From Lycocorax pyrrhopterus obiensis (Eukaryota > Chordata > Aves > Passeriformes > Paradisaeidae), in the NCBI GenBank assembly GCA_014706295.1, contig JACSVZ010000022.1:9938830-10002829 (forward strand): a stretch of 64,000 bases of DNA, read 5' to 3'. Position 1 is the stretch's first letter. The number at the start of each line of letters is the position of its first letter. Under the pieces are notes generated by a model. That model was not told the origin of the DNA. It searched no databases and saw nothing but the letters and a program-made list of their open reading frames with translations. Of this stretch, positions 1-12,719 are shown piece after piece. Both the position numbers and the translations under genes were made by a program.

Positions 1-441
1 TCTTTGTGTACGTGCCCAGCTTTTCCTCTCCCCATTCAGGCACTCACTCCATGTCTCCCTCTCTGGATCTGGACAGGTTTTTTCTCCTCTCCCTTTCCCT
101 TGTGTTTTGGGCAGCTGTCACTTTGCTCCCCCAGATGCGCTGGATAAAACAGGGTGGGAGGCAGGAACAAGGCACACGATGGGGGAGCTACATGGAACCT
201 CAGGTCTCTCTTCCACCACCTCGACTTACTCTCAGTCCTCTCTATTTAAAGGTTACTTCTCCTAGTTGATGTGCCAGTGAAATTTGTTTCCCCTGAGTTT
301 AAAAACTTTCCCAGTCTCCTCTGGATGCACCATACAAGGGGGAGACTGATCTAGATAGATTCATCCTGAAGCAGATTTGAGGTCCCTTCACCAGGCCTTG
401 GCATTGAGAAACATCCCTTGCTCATCCCCCTCTCCCTGCAG

Positions 442-3400
442 CCGGGACCACGGATCTTTTAATCTGAAGGTGGAAAATGTCTACATCAAAATCAGCCTGA
501 GGCTTGGCAGTGACACCTCTGGGAAGCCCACCGTCAGCACCTCGGAGTGCAGCGCCAGCATCTCCAAAGTCCGGGTCCGCTTTTCGGGCAGGCTGGGGTA
601 TGTAACTTCACTGGAAGGTCTGGAAACACTGTGTATTAGCCCACTTGCCATGGGAATGTGGCTCAGCCATAGGAATATGGCCCTGGTGTGAGGAGTAAGT
701 TGTTGGCAAATCTGGGATTGCCTGGTCTTAAATCTGGCCTGAGTTTCTCCTGCTGTGGCTGCACATTTCAGGGGGGTGGGTGTGGTTAAGGCAGACACCA
801 GACTTCTGTGGTTTACCAGTGAGTCTGTTTGCAAATGTAAACCAAAACTGGCAAAAGCCAGATGCCAAATTGGTGTGGGAACGATGTTCCCAGGGTCTTG
901 CATCTCTAGGGTCTCCCTTTCCTGGGCACACACTTCTGCAGTGTGGATCTGAGCTAGACAGGGCTTCTCTCTGTGTTTCTCTGCAGGTGGCTTTACAACC
1001 TCTTCCACAGAGCTATTGAGTCCAGGTTCCGTAAGATTTTGAACAGCAAGGTATGTGAACAATGGAGGGCAGGGCTCCAGGGTTTTCTGGTGGTCTTTAG
1101 CCCTCACTTGCAGGTGAAGTGCTGGAAGGATCAGATGTAGGGATGTAACTATAGCCAGAGCACAACTCTGTGGGGTGGGTTAATCCTTTCTGCTGGTCTT
1201 CTTCGGCCAAGTCCTGGCTGCTCAGCCCAGTTCATTCCTGCATGGGCCACATGAGATTCCTTCCAAGGGCCTCCCCAGAGCTGAACTGTGCTGAGGGGAA
1301 ATTGCTGCAAGCAGATGCTTGTAGGTATAAACCCTGCTTGGTTCTTAGACACTTCATGTGTTCACATTCACTGATGAATGGAGACAATCATCACTGTGTG
1401 TGCTCTTTTATTTAAGCAGGCTTTGGCACAGAGCAGGGAGTGTGGCTGAGGCTCTGAGCGGGGGCTGTGACCCGGCTGCCCTCGCTCAGCTCTGTGGCCT
1501 TTCTGTCCCACAGATCTGTGGCATTGTGGACAAGTCTGTACAAAACGAGCTCCAGAAGTATGTCCAGACCTTGCCAGGTACTGAGGGGCTGCATGTGGGT
1601 TTAGGAGCAGTTCTTTCCAGCTTTTCCCAGCCATGAGGACGGTGTTTTCTCTTGTGTCCCCTCCCCATCTCCTGGTATTCTGGCACCCAAGCTGGGAGCT
1701 GGGGAGCACCTTCTCAGCAGAGACAAATCACTGTGTGCCCTGTTTGGCTGTGGAGATCCCTCCAGGATCTGTGCCCCAGGACTGCCGGGGCTTGGGCTGC
1801 TTTAGCTGGGGGACCCAGGCCATTCCTCACATCCAGGAGCTGGCTGAGAAACAGCCAGGAGGAAAATGGGGGTTTTTGCTTCTTGGCAGAAGCAAGCACA
1901 CTGATGCAGCTGGTACTGAGCTGGTGCACCAGGAAGTTCAGGCATGGCACTGCCCAGATGCCAGCAGAGGCCATCTGCTCCCAGCTTTTCTGACCATCTC
2001 CCTCTCACTCACCTCTGTTCCCTCTGTCTACAGTCACAGCGAGGATAGATGCCAAGACTGGGATTGATTACTCCTTGGTGGCACCCCCAAGAGCTACCGC
2101 CCAGTCCCTGGATGCAGACCTGAAGGTGAGAGGCTGCCCTGGGGACACTTGATTTGGCCAATGCCATTGCCACAGGCAGGTACCTGCTGCAAAAGTTGTT
2201 TGCCAGCCTGAGTCAGCAGGTGAACCCCACCGCTATTTGCACCCCTTCTCCACCTCTCTCCCTCCTCCCAGGGTGAATTCTACTCCCTGGCCCACCGCTC
2301 CACCGTCCCCTTCTCACCGCTGCCACTGGCCTTCCCCTCGGATCACGACCGCATGGTTTACTTTGGAGCCTCCAGTTACTTCTTCAACACAGCCGGCGTC
2401 GCCTACCACGAGGCCGGGGCACTGGTCTTTGAAATCACGGAGGACATGGTGAGTGGCACAAGTGGGACAGGGTTGGGAAAGAGGTTCCATTTGCTGAGGA
2501 GCTCTGGGAGCAGCCAGCAGTCTTGGAGAAGCCCCAGTGAGAGAGCTGAGGGCTGTGGGATGGGGCTGGGCTGTCAGACACAGGTGTGTGTGGGGATGAG
2601 AGGGCTCACCATGGGCTCCTCTGTGCCACATTGCCCCAGTGTGACAGTCGTCTCCCTGCAGATCCCAAAGGATGCTGTCTTCCACTTGGACACCTCCATC
2701 CTCTCAGTCTTCATTCCCCAGGTGAGCAGTCTGGCCCTGCCTGCCCAGAGCTCTTGCACACACAGGCTTTGCTCTGTGCCAGGTGTTCTCCCCCAGGAGG
2801 GGGGAGGTTTGTGCCGTTGTTCCCATCCTCTCCCTATGCCCACACAGCTGGAGGAGATGTACCCGAACATGCCAGTGAAGTTCAGGCTGTCCACTCCCAC
2901 TGCTCCGTTCCTGACTATTGGACCAGGAGGGATCTCGCTCAAGCCCATTGTGGATGCCCAGGCTTATGCCATCCTTCCCAATGCCAGTCTGGCTCCACTC
3001 TTCCTCCTCAGCCTGGTGAGTTCAGGCACAGCCCGTGGCAGTGGGGTAAAGAAGGGAGTTTGAGTTGTGCCCAGTCCTGTTGCCCAGATCCTGCCAGGGG
3101 AGGTGCTGGGTGCTGTCTGGGCGCAGTGGGGGTGTTAAGAGAACAATTCCTGAGCTGACAAATGCCACGTTTAATGCTGTGTGCAAACACCCCTGGATGG
3201 GCAGTGGTCCTGCTGTGCTTCAGCTGGTCAGAGCTGTTCCCCCAGGTGTCTGGTTTGGGGTGAGGTGGAGTGAGCCCTGCCAGAGCTCTGTGCTCTCTCC
3301 CCAGACAGGGAACGTGTCTGCTGTCATCGACGTGAGATCCGGCCGCATAGTTGGGAGCCTGGATGTGGGCAGGTACAGAGGGGAGCAGCCACTGACTGGG

Positions 3401-4927
3401 CAGGGGGTGGCTGGGGGTGTTTCTCTTCTGGGTGCCCAGGGACAGAGGGGGGTGGGAAGGTCCCAGGGATGTGGGCTTGGTGTGGAGGGAATGAGCTGGG
3501 GCTGGAGGGAGAGGGATCTGCATGGCCATCGATGGGTGGAATTGCTCCCTCCATTGGGACTTCCTCCAAAGCACCCCTTCTGTCTCTGTGCAGGATCAGG
3601 CTCTCTCTGAAGGATTCTGCTGTTGGCACTTTCGAGGTAAGCTGTCCTTGACCATGACCAGAGCCCCCAGCATGGAGCTGGGAGCCTTCTAGGGGACAGG
3701 AGGAGGGCTCATTCCCCCCTACCTCCCAACACGGGACCTGAGGGTGCACTCAGGACCCCACACTGACCCTGCAGCCACCCCTTGCCTCAGCCTGCAAGGC
3801 TGGGAAGGGATGCGGAGCCAGATCCCTTGCTGCTTTCACCCCAACATTTTCTGCCCTGCCAGCGTGGCCTGACAAAGCTGCTGGTCTCTGGCAAAGTGTG
3901 TGCCCATCCCGGCTCCTCATCTCTTTTGCATTTCCCAGTTATCCTCCAGTGCCTGCACATCTCCTGTCCTGCAGACTAAAGCTTTTCCTCCCTCTCTCCC
4001 CCCTCCCCAGGTGCGAATGTTGCAGTCCTTAATGAACTTCTTGACTTCCAGTATCCTGCTCCCACGTCTTAATGGTGAGAACCTGCTGGGGAGAATGGGG
4101 GTGCTGGAGCACCCTCCACTCGGGTTGCTCCATCCGAGTGGTCCCAGCTCGCTAATTAAATCCTCATTGCCAAGGCTGATCCGGGGGAAATTGCGTGCAG
4201 GAGGCGGCAGTGAAGCGGTGGGAGGCTCTTGCTGCTCTGACAGGCTCCCAACAGCAAATGCAATGGAAAAAATGAGCCCTATGCAAATCCTAATGCTTTC
4301 CAGACCCTCTCCCCGAATCCCTGCTTCTCCTGCCTTGCCAGCAGTTCAGACCAGAGTGGGGCTGGTGGCTGGAGGGGTCAAGGGGAGTGTCATGGCACAA
4401 CAAGCAGCCCTTCTGTGGAGATTGGGAGGAGATTCCTCTGCCTGCCCCAGGAGCAGTGGAGGAGAGGAAAGGGCTGGGGGAAGGAGGTGGCCACCTTCTC
4501 TGTGTGCTCTGTGCTCCCTCGACTCCCATTCCCATCCCAATGCAGACGTGTTGTCTTTTCCAGCCCTGTTAGATGAGGGTTTCCCTCTGCCGCTTCTGGA
4601 CAGGATTCAGCTCTCCAATGTCCTTGTGAAGTTCCACCAGGTGAGTGAGGGGGAGCACCTGGTCCTGGCTGGGGCCCATCCTGCCACCCCCAAGCCTCTG
4701 CATACCAGCACAGCCTCCAAATGCAGTTCTTGGAGGGTGCTCTCAGCCGAGATCCCAATGGCCTGGCAGCAAACCAGAGCACATGTGCCAATCCGTTCTC
4801 CCTTCAGGGATGTGGTGGGTGCTGGGCAATGCAGCTGCCAGGGCCGGTGGCAGCCCAGTGCTTTGTCTCTTTCTCCCAGAATTTCCTGCTGCTCGGAGCA
4901 GATGTTCACTTCCAGCCCCGGGGATGA
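442..4927 (+). CDS. BPI: BPI/LBP-type bactericidal permeability-increasing protein, 3' twelve coding exons (5' part off window)
   Basis: Secreted two-domain lipopolysaccharide-binding protein of innate immunity (family knowledge). Exons read from splice sites and phase: 442-597, 987-1050, 1514-1577, 2034-2124, 2272-2448, 2662-2721, 2848-3015, 3305-3372, 3594-3636, 4011-4074, 4564-4640 and 4880-4927 (stop TGA 4925-4927). All phases join without a break. Visible hallmarks: the two N-domain cysteines (in SECSAS and KICGIV), which form the fold's conserved disulphide; the junction between the domains ([12 protein letters not shown]); the C-domain stretch [18 protein letters not shown]; and the terminal [21 protein letters not shown] and GADV look closer to mammalian BPI than LBP, but birds carry more than one BPI/LBP-like gene, so the exact paralogue is uncertain. 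The signal peptide and first exons lie to the left. It is in tandem with CDK5RAP1, about 1.2 kb between its stop and the next ATG. Confidence 0.85.
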
Positions 4928-5148
4928 AGATAAGGCGATGAGAGCCTCCAGGACTGCAAATGCTCCATTCACCACTTTGCCCTTCCCTGCCCTCCTGCCA
5001 GAGCCAAAGACCACCGGTCCTGCCGGTATCCCGCACTGCTGCCTTGGCCCGGACCCTCCATCCTCCTTCTGGGGCCTCACCTGGTGCTACCAAGAGCTGG
5101 GGGTGCCCTGCCCTGAGCCACCCCCTCCCCTCCCTCCCTCTGAGCAGC

Positions 5149-5154
5149 AATAAA
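5149..5154 (+). terminator. Poly(A) signal of the BPI/LBP-type gene
   Basis: AATAAA about 220 bases after the TGA stop, in a C/T-rich 3' UTR. It is the only canonical signal between the stop and the CR1 element. Confidence 0.75.
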
Positions 5155-5389
5155 GGCACTGGTGCTGGGGCCTTAGTGTCAGTGTCCGTGCCTGGGGCTG
5201 CACTGGGCCAGGTGGGAGCTGGAGATGGATCAGGACCACTTCATTCGGCTGTTTCCATGGCCTTGGTGAGGCACAATGGAACGCCTGTGTCCCGCTGTCC
5301 TGTCCCTTCACTCCAGGCTTGGGGCAGAGTGGCTGGAAAGAGCACAGTGGAAAAGGCCCCAGGGGTGCTGGTGAACAGCAGCTGAACAT

Positions 5390-6005
5390 GAGCCCCAGGT
5401 GGCCAAGAAGGTCAAGGGCATCCTGGCCTGTATCAACCTGGCGGGGCAGCCAGACCAGGGAGGGATTGTCCCCCTGGCACGGGTGAGGCCCACACCTCAA
5501 GTCCTTTGTCCGGTTCTGGGTCCCTCACTTCGAGAAGGACATGGAGGTGCTGGAGCATGTCCAGAGATGGGCAATGGTGCTGGGGAAGGGGCTGGAGCAC
5601 CAGGAGCCTCTGAGGGATCTGTGGGGGCTCAGCCTGGAGGAAAGGAGGCTCAGGGGGGACCTTCTCACTCTCTACAACTCCCCAACAGGAGGGTGCAGCC
5701 AGGTGGGGATCGGGCTCTGCTCCCAGGGAACAAGGGACAGGACAAGAGGACATGATCTGAAGCTGCACCAGGGGAGTTTTAGGTTGGATATTTGGAAAAA
5801 TTCCTTCACAGAAAGGGTCATTAGACCTTGGAATGGGCTGCCCAGGGAGATGGCGGAGTCACCATCCCTGGAGGTATTTAAGGAAAGACTGGACGTGGCG
5901 CTCCGTGCCCTGGTCTACTTGACATGGTGCTTCTGGGTCACAGGTTGAACTCGATGATTTCGGAGATCTTTTCCAACCTAATTAATTCTGTGATTTTTGT
6001 GATTC
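5390..6005 (+). mobile_element. CR1 LINE 3' fragment
   Basis: 5'-truncated CR1 non-LTR retrotransposon in sense orientation. It contains the typical 3'-ORF remnants (GGACATGGAGGTGCTGGAGC, AGGAAAGGAGGCTCAGGGG, TTGGAATGGGCTGCCCAGGG) and ends in the CR1 tail (TCTTTTCCAACCTAATTAAT, TTCTGTGATTTTTGTGATT). The reading frame is broken. It stops directly against the GC-rich CDK5RAP1 promoter. The left edge is approximate. Confidence 0.92.
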
Positions 6006-6420
6006 CCGCGGCGGCGCCGCCCAGCAGCGGGGCGGGCCCGGAACGGCGGCGGGGCGGAACGGGGCGCCGAGGGCCGGGGGCTGCGGCGGGGCCGCTTTGT
6101 CGGCGCACGGCGGGGCCGCCCCGTCCCTGGCCGGCCGGTCCGTCCCCCAAAGCGCCCCCCCGGCCGCGGCCATGCTCCCCGGGGCCCGAGCGCTGCGGGC
6201 GGCGGGGTTGCTGCGCCCGCCCGGGGCCGCCGCCCGGAGAGCGCATCGCGGGCCGGGACAGCGGCCGCCGGGGCGCGGCGTCGTGGTGCCCGCGGGGCCC
6301 GACCTGCGGCATTTCCTGAGGGCTGCTGCTGCGAGGCAGCCGGGGCCGTCGCCGGAGCTGCCTCCTGAGTCGGGCTCTACCCCCGGGGCCCCGAAAGGTG
6401 TGTGAGTCTGCGGGGCCGGA
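6006..6420 (+). promoter_or_regulatory. CpG-island promoter and first exon region of CDK5RAP1
   Basis: Sharp switch from CR1 sequence to more than 75% G+C with dense CpG, covering the start codon and first exon of CDK5RAP1. I see no TATA box, which fits a housekeeping-type promoter. The transcription start was not determined. Confidence 0.75.
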
Positions 6421-9400
6421 GCTGTTGGGGTCAGCCGAACCCCGCGACTGTGGCCTCGCTGCCCTGTCAAGGGCCGCCGTAAGGCCTGTGCTGACAGTGG
6501 TGCCTCGCAGCCGGAGCAGAGTGGGGAAAATGGGAAATTGTTTGGGAGCTTTTGGGGCCCTGAGGGGGTTTTGACGCTAGAAGGAGTTTAGTCCTTGGCT
6601 GCAAAGTCGTGTGTGTTCTTTCACCATGGAGTTGGTTGCCGTGGCACCTGCCCGCAGTGTGTGCTGGGCTGTCGGTGGGGCTGTGGCATCCCCTGTGGGG
6701 CTGCGGTGCTCTGACGCCCTGGCAGGGGATGGTTTTCATTGCCCTGAGTGTTGTATGTCAGTAAGGACACAGCTGCTGCTGCTCTGCAGTCACGGCCTAG
6801 CCGTGTCCTCTTGCAGAACACACAGGTTTCCCAGACTCTGTCCTTTGGTGTATTCTTTGTGGGCTGCAGGTGCAGGCAGCTTTGGTGCTGCTTCCCTGAC
6901 TCTAGTGGTGGGATTGAAGACTTCTTCCCATAGAGCAGGTGATAGGACAGGTTGTGGGCAGGAGCTGAGCAGGCTCCTGCGTCACACGCCCTTTGTTGCA
7001 GTGTACCTGGAGACCTACGGCTGCCAGATGAACGTCAATGACACGGAGATCGCCTGGGCCATCCTGCAGAAGAATGGCTATGCCAGGACAAAGGAGCTGG
7101 ATGAGGTAAGGCAGCACCTTGGCAGCTTTCCTGGAGCACAAGGCCACGGGGTCCTCGCACCCTGGCTGTGCCTGTAAGTCCCAGCTTTTCTCTGGAGTGC
7201 AGTCCTGTGAGATGTTATGAGTTTTGCAGTCTGAGTTCTGTGGAGCGAAGGAGACTACTTAACAAGTGTGGTAGAAAGCTGTGGGTTGTCTTTTTTCTTT
7301 AAACTACTGGGCTTGATTGGACACAGCGGGATCCTCCCGTCTCATCTCTGAGTTTACTTTTACCATTTAGTAGAAGACTCTACTTGTCTTCTGTTTCTTT
7401 CTTGCACCTCTGTTTGTTGAAACCTGCCATGTACTCAGGCAGGTCTTTTTCCCTGAGTTAAGTGAGTTTTATAGTCTGCCTCTTCAGGTTACCTAGGCAG
7501 GGCATCAGAACTTATTGTTTGGCTTTTATAAATTCTTCTCTTTTTGTTGCTTTCAATTTAGGCAGATGTGGTTCTTCTTGTCACCTGTTCTGTGAGGTAA
7601 GGAAACGTTTGTCACTGCTGGTTTGGGATAGCTTTTAAGGAATCACCATTGGAAAACCCAGATAATAAATGTGTTGCGTGAGGAAAGGAGTGTGCAGGGG
7701 TGAAACTGGCTGTTTAGTTGAGGGTAGGGCTGGCTGGTGCTGTGATTTACAACATTAATTGTGCTATGAATCGCTTCTCTATATAGTAAGAATGGTAGTG
7801 TAAGCTCTGTGTATATGCCATGGGCAGTGAGAGACCTGCACAATTAATGATTTTATTTTTAAATGTTCTGTCTTCTCTTGAAGCGACTCTCTAGTACAGT
7901 GTCTGTACTTCAGAAATGCAAGAAATATGTTTAGGGGCAACTTGATATAAAGGGAACTTTGCTTGTTTTTTGTGAATGCAGAAGATACCAAATGCTCATT
8001 GTCACTTGCAGGGTACCTCGTGGCCAGGGCACTTTTTCTCCCCAAGAGCTTAGTCCCTGAGGTGTTTCTGCAGTGCAGATGCTCTAAAGCAAGCAAAGTG
8101 ATAGCAGATGACATAGAGTCAAGACATAATCCCCACTCCACAAAGGGCACTTTCAGGTGCCATTAGATCCATCAGGTGGAGGTTTCCCTGCCTTTAGCTG
8201 AATTCTCCCCACAAAGCACTTGGGCTGCTTAGGACTGGGGCTCTGCTCAAGTGCAACAGCTGGAATACCCAGTTTTGGTGGCTCCCCAGGGAGAAGGCAG
8301 AGCAAGCCATCTGGAACCGTCTGCAGCACCTCAAGACGCTGAAGGCCCGGCGGCCCCAGGCTCGTGCTCCGCTCCGCATCGGGATCCTGGGTACGGCCGT
8401 GCTGCATCACCTGTACCCACTGGCAGCACCCGCCTTTCCCTGGGCTGAAAGCAGCTGGGAAGGGCTGCGGGGCAGTAACGGAGGGTGGGCACTGCCTCAC
8501 GAGGGCCCTTCTCCTGTGTTGGCAGGATGCATGGCCGAGAGGCTTAAGGAGGAGATTCTGCACAGGGAGAAGCTGGTCGATGTCGTGGCAGGCCCTGATG
8601 CCTACCGTGACCTTCCCCGGCTGCTGGCCGTGGCAGAGTCTGGCCAGCAAGCTGCCAATGTCCTGCTGTCCCTAGATGAGACGTATGCTGGCATTCTGCC
8701 TGTCCAGACTAGTGCAGGTGGCAGGACAGCGTTTGTGTGAGTACCTTTTCCCAGTGCTTGTTTCTGGGGCTCGGGTTTGGAAATCTGCTGTGCAGAGCAG
8801 ATGCGTCAGTGACAGCAGCGGCCCGGGAGATGCAGTGCCTGGCTGCATCTGAGTTTACAGAGTCTGTGTGTGTGTGTTTGCTGCTGCTTTGCTGTGTGGC
8901 TGAGCCCTGGAGAGCGTGCCCTGGGCCCTGGCTGTTGTGGACTTCTCTCCTTCAGGAGTGCTGATTCTCAGCCTGATGCTGCATTGAGTGATTTCTGTGC
9001 CACTGTCCCCTTCTGAAGTCCATGCCACTCTCATCCCGTGCCTTCTGCGGTGCCCTGCCCCAGGTTCTGCTATTTATTCTTCTAATCCTTTACACATTAT
9101 AACTTTCGATTGTTTAGTTTTGGTAATGACATTGCCAAACATGAAATCAGACTCTGCTTGGCGTACAGAAGGACAGTATCGCTCTCTGCAGGAGTGGGTT
9201 GTAGACGGATCTTTGATCACTGCTAGGCTGCAGTGGAAGTCTGTGCCTCATTAGTTCTTTCCAGCTTTCTTGGAAATGTGCATGAAATATCAGGAGGTGT
9301 TAGCTCAGGGCAAGCTGAATCCAGTGTGGGTGGTCTGTGTGTGGAGCTGGCTGGAGGCAGCACTGCTGGGCTCACCCTGGGCAGGATGCAGCACGGATGG

Positions 9401-12400
9401 TTCTGGAACAGTCATGGTGTGACCTGTGCTTTACTTCTGGGCAGGTCCATCATGCGGGGCTGTGACAACATGTGCAGTTACTGCATCGTGCCCTTCACCC
9501 GAGGCCGGGAAAGGAGCCGCCCCATTGCCTCCATCCTGCAGGAAGTGAGGATGCTCTCAGATCAGGTGAGGCAGAGCCTCCTCCCACCTGTCTCAAACCA
9601 TGGGAGAAAGGGTGATTCCTGGTGACAGTGTTTTCAGTGGTACTTGTAACCAGTGTCACTGCCTTTATCTGCAGAGCTGAGGTTACTGTGGGATTCCACC
9701 AGTGGCTTTGATTCCCCTTGTAATACTCCATGACAGACAGGGAAGGGAGGGCTTCTGTTGAAAACTCCTTTGAGTAAAACCATGTCTGCCCTTGCAGCTC
9801 AGCCATCCTGCCTGAGTTACATTTCTTCCCCTGTTTGTTTTGTAGGGAGTGAAAGAAGTGACCCTCTTGGGTCAGAATGTCAACAGCTTTCGAGACCTGT
9901 CTGAGGTGCAGTTTCAGTCAGTGCCTGCCCCAGGCCTCAGCCGTGGCTTTAGCACAGTCTACAAAGCCAAACCGGGAGGTTTGCGCTTCGCACACCTGCT
10001 GGACCAGGTTTCTAGGATTGATCCAGAAATGAGGATCCGTTTCACCTCTCCACACCCCAAAGATTTTCCTGATGAGGCAAGTGTAAAATAAACACCTTGG
10101 CCTCTGCTTGCAGGCAGGGAGGCAGCTCTGAAATGTGAAGTATGGGCTCTGCTGCCTTCCCAAAGAGAACGTGGGTTCCCAAACTGGGAACAGCAGCTCC
10201 TGGGAGTTGGGTGTTGGGGCTAAAGCTGGCAGGTTTGCCGTTTGCTGGCTTTTACTCAGGGAATACTCTTCCCTTGGCATCCTGGTAGAGTTAACCTGTC
10301 TGAGACATCTCCTGATCACTTACCACAGGTCTTGCAGCTCATCCAGGAGCGACACAACATCTGCAAACAGCTGCACCTCCCAGCCCAGAGTGGGAGCACG
10401 CGAGTCCTGGAGGCCATGCGGCGAGGGTGGGTCAGCCCATGAGGAGCCCTGTGTCCTGCCCTCTGATTTGGCCTACTGGTTTCTCCTCACTGATGTCTAG
10501 GGTTTCCAGTAGCAAATCCATGTGCTGTTCATTGCAGATACACAAGAGAAGCCTATTTAGAGCTCGTGCACCACGTGCGTGACTCTATTCCAGGTGTGTT
10601 GTCCTTTGGCTTGGTCTGAACTCGGCACAGCTGCATCTCATTGTCCTTTGCTGAGTGCAGCATTCCTCTCTTCCGTGAGAGAAGTGTACAGCTGTGTCTC
10701 TGTTACAGGAGTGAGCTTGAGCAGTGATTTCATCGCCGGGTTCTGCGGAGAGACAGAGGAGGATCACCAGCAGACGGTGTCCTTGCTGCGGGAGGTCCGC
10801 TACAACGTTGGCTTCCTGTTTGCCTACAGCATGAGACAGGTGAGTGCAGGCCCTGGTGGAGAAGGCTGTTATCTCTGGGTGTGTCACCTAAACTCGTCAG
10901 TGCTGTTTCTCACAATAACACATTTTTTTAAAAGCTGTTGAAAATTGTACCCAAAGACTTGGTGTACTGGTAGATTTCTTTTCTCCCAGGCAGCACTTGT
11001 AGGGTATGTGGTTCTTCAAGGGCTATTGTTGTGCCTGGGAAGCTTCCAGCTCCTCTGTAGGAGTGTCAGGGTTTGTAACTGCTTGGTGACCTGGCTCTGT
11101 GGATGCTCCAGGGTCATTGCAGAGAAGCAACTGTGTCAGCAGAGGCTGCAGCTACATTATTTGCTGATGAGGAATGTGCTGATGGAGCTGGGCTGGAACC
11201 CAGCTATAGGGACTGTCAGTCAAGTCTGGAGGGAAGTGGTGAATTTTTGAGAAGGTATTTCCATGAGAAGAGTGGGTAGTTGGTTAGTCTCCATTAGAAT
11301 GTTCTCCAAAGTGTATGATACTGTTGGGGAAGAGGACAGAAGGTTGGGAAACACAAGGAAGCAAAGATTCAATAAATAGATTAGAAGTAGTAGAATCCGT
11401 TGCCTGTCTATGGACAGACAGGCACAGGCACATCCCTCACAGGAGCTGCAAAACTGTTTGACAGCCACTGGTACTCAGTGCCCTGCATCAAACCTGCCTA
11501 AAAGGTGGAGGAGAAAGATGTGAGGAGCACGAGGACGTGGCCGGCACTGGAATGGTTCCTTTGTCATACAAACTGAAATGCTGGGAGGCTGTTGCTGGAA
11601 GAGCAGCAGAGCTGGCTGGGGTCAGACAAGGCTCCAGGATCAGACTAGGCTCTGAGCTCAGGCTGGGTGCTGAGGGGCTGCACTGGCTCTGTGTGTGTGC
11701 AGAAGACCCGGGCGCATCACCGGCTGCAGGACGATGTCCCCATGGATGTGAAGAAGCGGCGGCTGGAGCAGCTCATTGCCACCTTCCGGGAGGAGGCTGC
11801 GAGGGCCAACGCGGCGCTGGTGGGACAGGCCCATCTGGTGCTGGTGGAAGGGGTGAGTGTGCCTGGAATGGAATTGTTCTCCTCCCTTCTCGCTGGCTCT
11901 GAGGCTGTGCACAGCAGTCACCACTTCTGCCTTCCCTTCTTGCTTTCCCCATGTAATCCCAGGACTCCCAAGACCGTTTCTTCACACGTAAGCAGACAGC
12001 CTGACTTTTCCAGAGCACTGAGCTGAGCACAGGGGATGGGATCAGTTAGGGATGCGTCTCTGGCCAAGCACAGAATTTGTGCTTTGGTGTGTGAGTGTCA
12101 CCCAGCAGCTCTGGCCACAGGACTCTGTTCCAGGGCTTGCTTAATGTGGGTTTAATACCATCAATAGTGCTCAATTAATTCCCGAGGCAATAAAGCCCAG
12201 CAGTGAATCAGAGCAATTGCCATGCAGGTAATGTTCCCTGTCCTCTTTCCAGCCCAGCAAACGCTCTGCCTCGGAGCTGTGTGGGAGGAATGACGGCAAC
12301 ATCAAGGTGATCTTCCCCGACGCCGAGCTGGAGGATGCTGCCGAGTGTGGGGCTCCGGGCAGAGCCCAGCCGGGGGACTACGTGATGGTGAAGGTGACCT

Positions 12401-12605
12401 ACCTGCAGTGCTCATTTCCTTGCACAGTGCTGTTCTCTAGGGCTGCTACTGCCAGAAGAGCCTAAAATTAGAATGGATCCTCCCCCGCCTTTCTGTGCCT
12501 GAGGACCTGTGCTGTTTCTTTCAGGTAACCTCTGCCAGCTCGCAGACCCTGCAGGGAGTTCCGCTCTGCCGGACCACCCTGTCCCGCGCTGCTGCTTCTC
12601 ACTGA
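6172..12605 (+). CDS. CDK5RAP1: CDK5RAP1, mitochondrial tRNA methylthiotransferase (radical SAM), 13 coding exons
   Basis: Converts i6A37 to ms2i6A37 in mitochondrial tRNAs (family knowledge). Exons: 6172-6397, 7002-7105, 7562-7596, 8290-8390, 8526-8736, 9445-9565, 9846-10076, 10329-10426, 10538-10593, 10709-10839, 11703-11852, 12253-12393 and 12525-12605 (stop 12603-12605). They join in phase to 561 codons, against about 600 in human. The N-terminus is Arg/Ala-rich and lacks acids, as expected for a mitochondrial presequence. The methylthiotransferase domain starts near residue 76; the auxiliary-cluster cysteines are C83 (ETYGC), C119 (LVTCS) and C157 (GILGC). The radical-SAM motif CDNMCSYC gives C232, C236 and C239. 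A TRAM-type C-terminus follows from about residue 490. The start ATG at 6172 sits in GCGGCCATGC and opens the presequence; an in-frame upstream ATG at 6097 lies in the promoter GC region. The intron after 10076 uses a GC donor. The linker before the catalytic domain is shorter than in human. Confidence 0.97.
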
Positions 12606-12710
12606 GGGATCTCTGCTGCCCCTGGATGGAAGTGGCATATTTTCTCCAGGAAGAAACGAGGAGGTGTGGTCAGGTGGAGATACGGTAGAAACAGGGAGAT
12701 ATATATGTAT

Positions 12711-12716
12711 ATTAAA
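12711..12716 (+). terminator. Poly(A) signal of CDK5RAP1
   Basis: ATTAAA variant about 105 bases after the stop, in an AT-rich stretch with further A/T-rich downstream sequence. A second AT-rich AAATAATAC block follows at about 12727. Confidence 0.65.
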
Positions 12717-12719
12717 ATT

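Noticed and set aside
3900..5153. 417-codon plus-strand ORF across the BPI 3' end
   Set aside because: It reads through introns between the exons at 4011, 4564 and 4880, which have good splice sites and family matches; the long frame is chance openness.
5541..5948. 135-codon ORF upstream of CDK5RAP1
   Set aside because: It is CR1 sequence, not a host gene.
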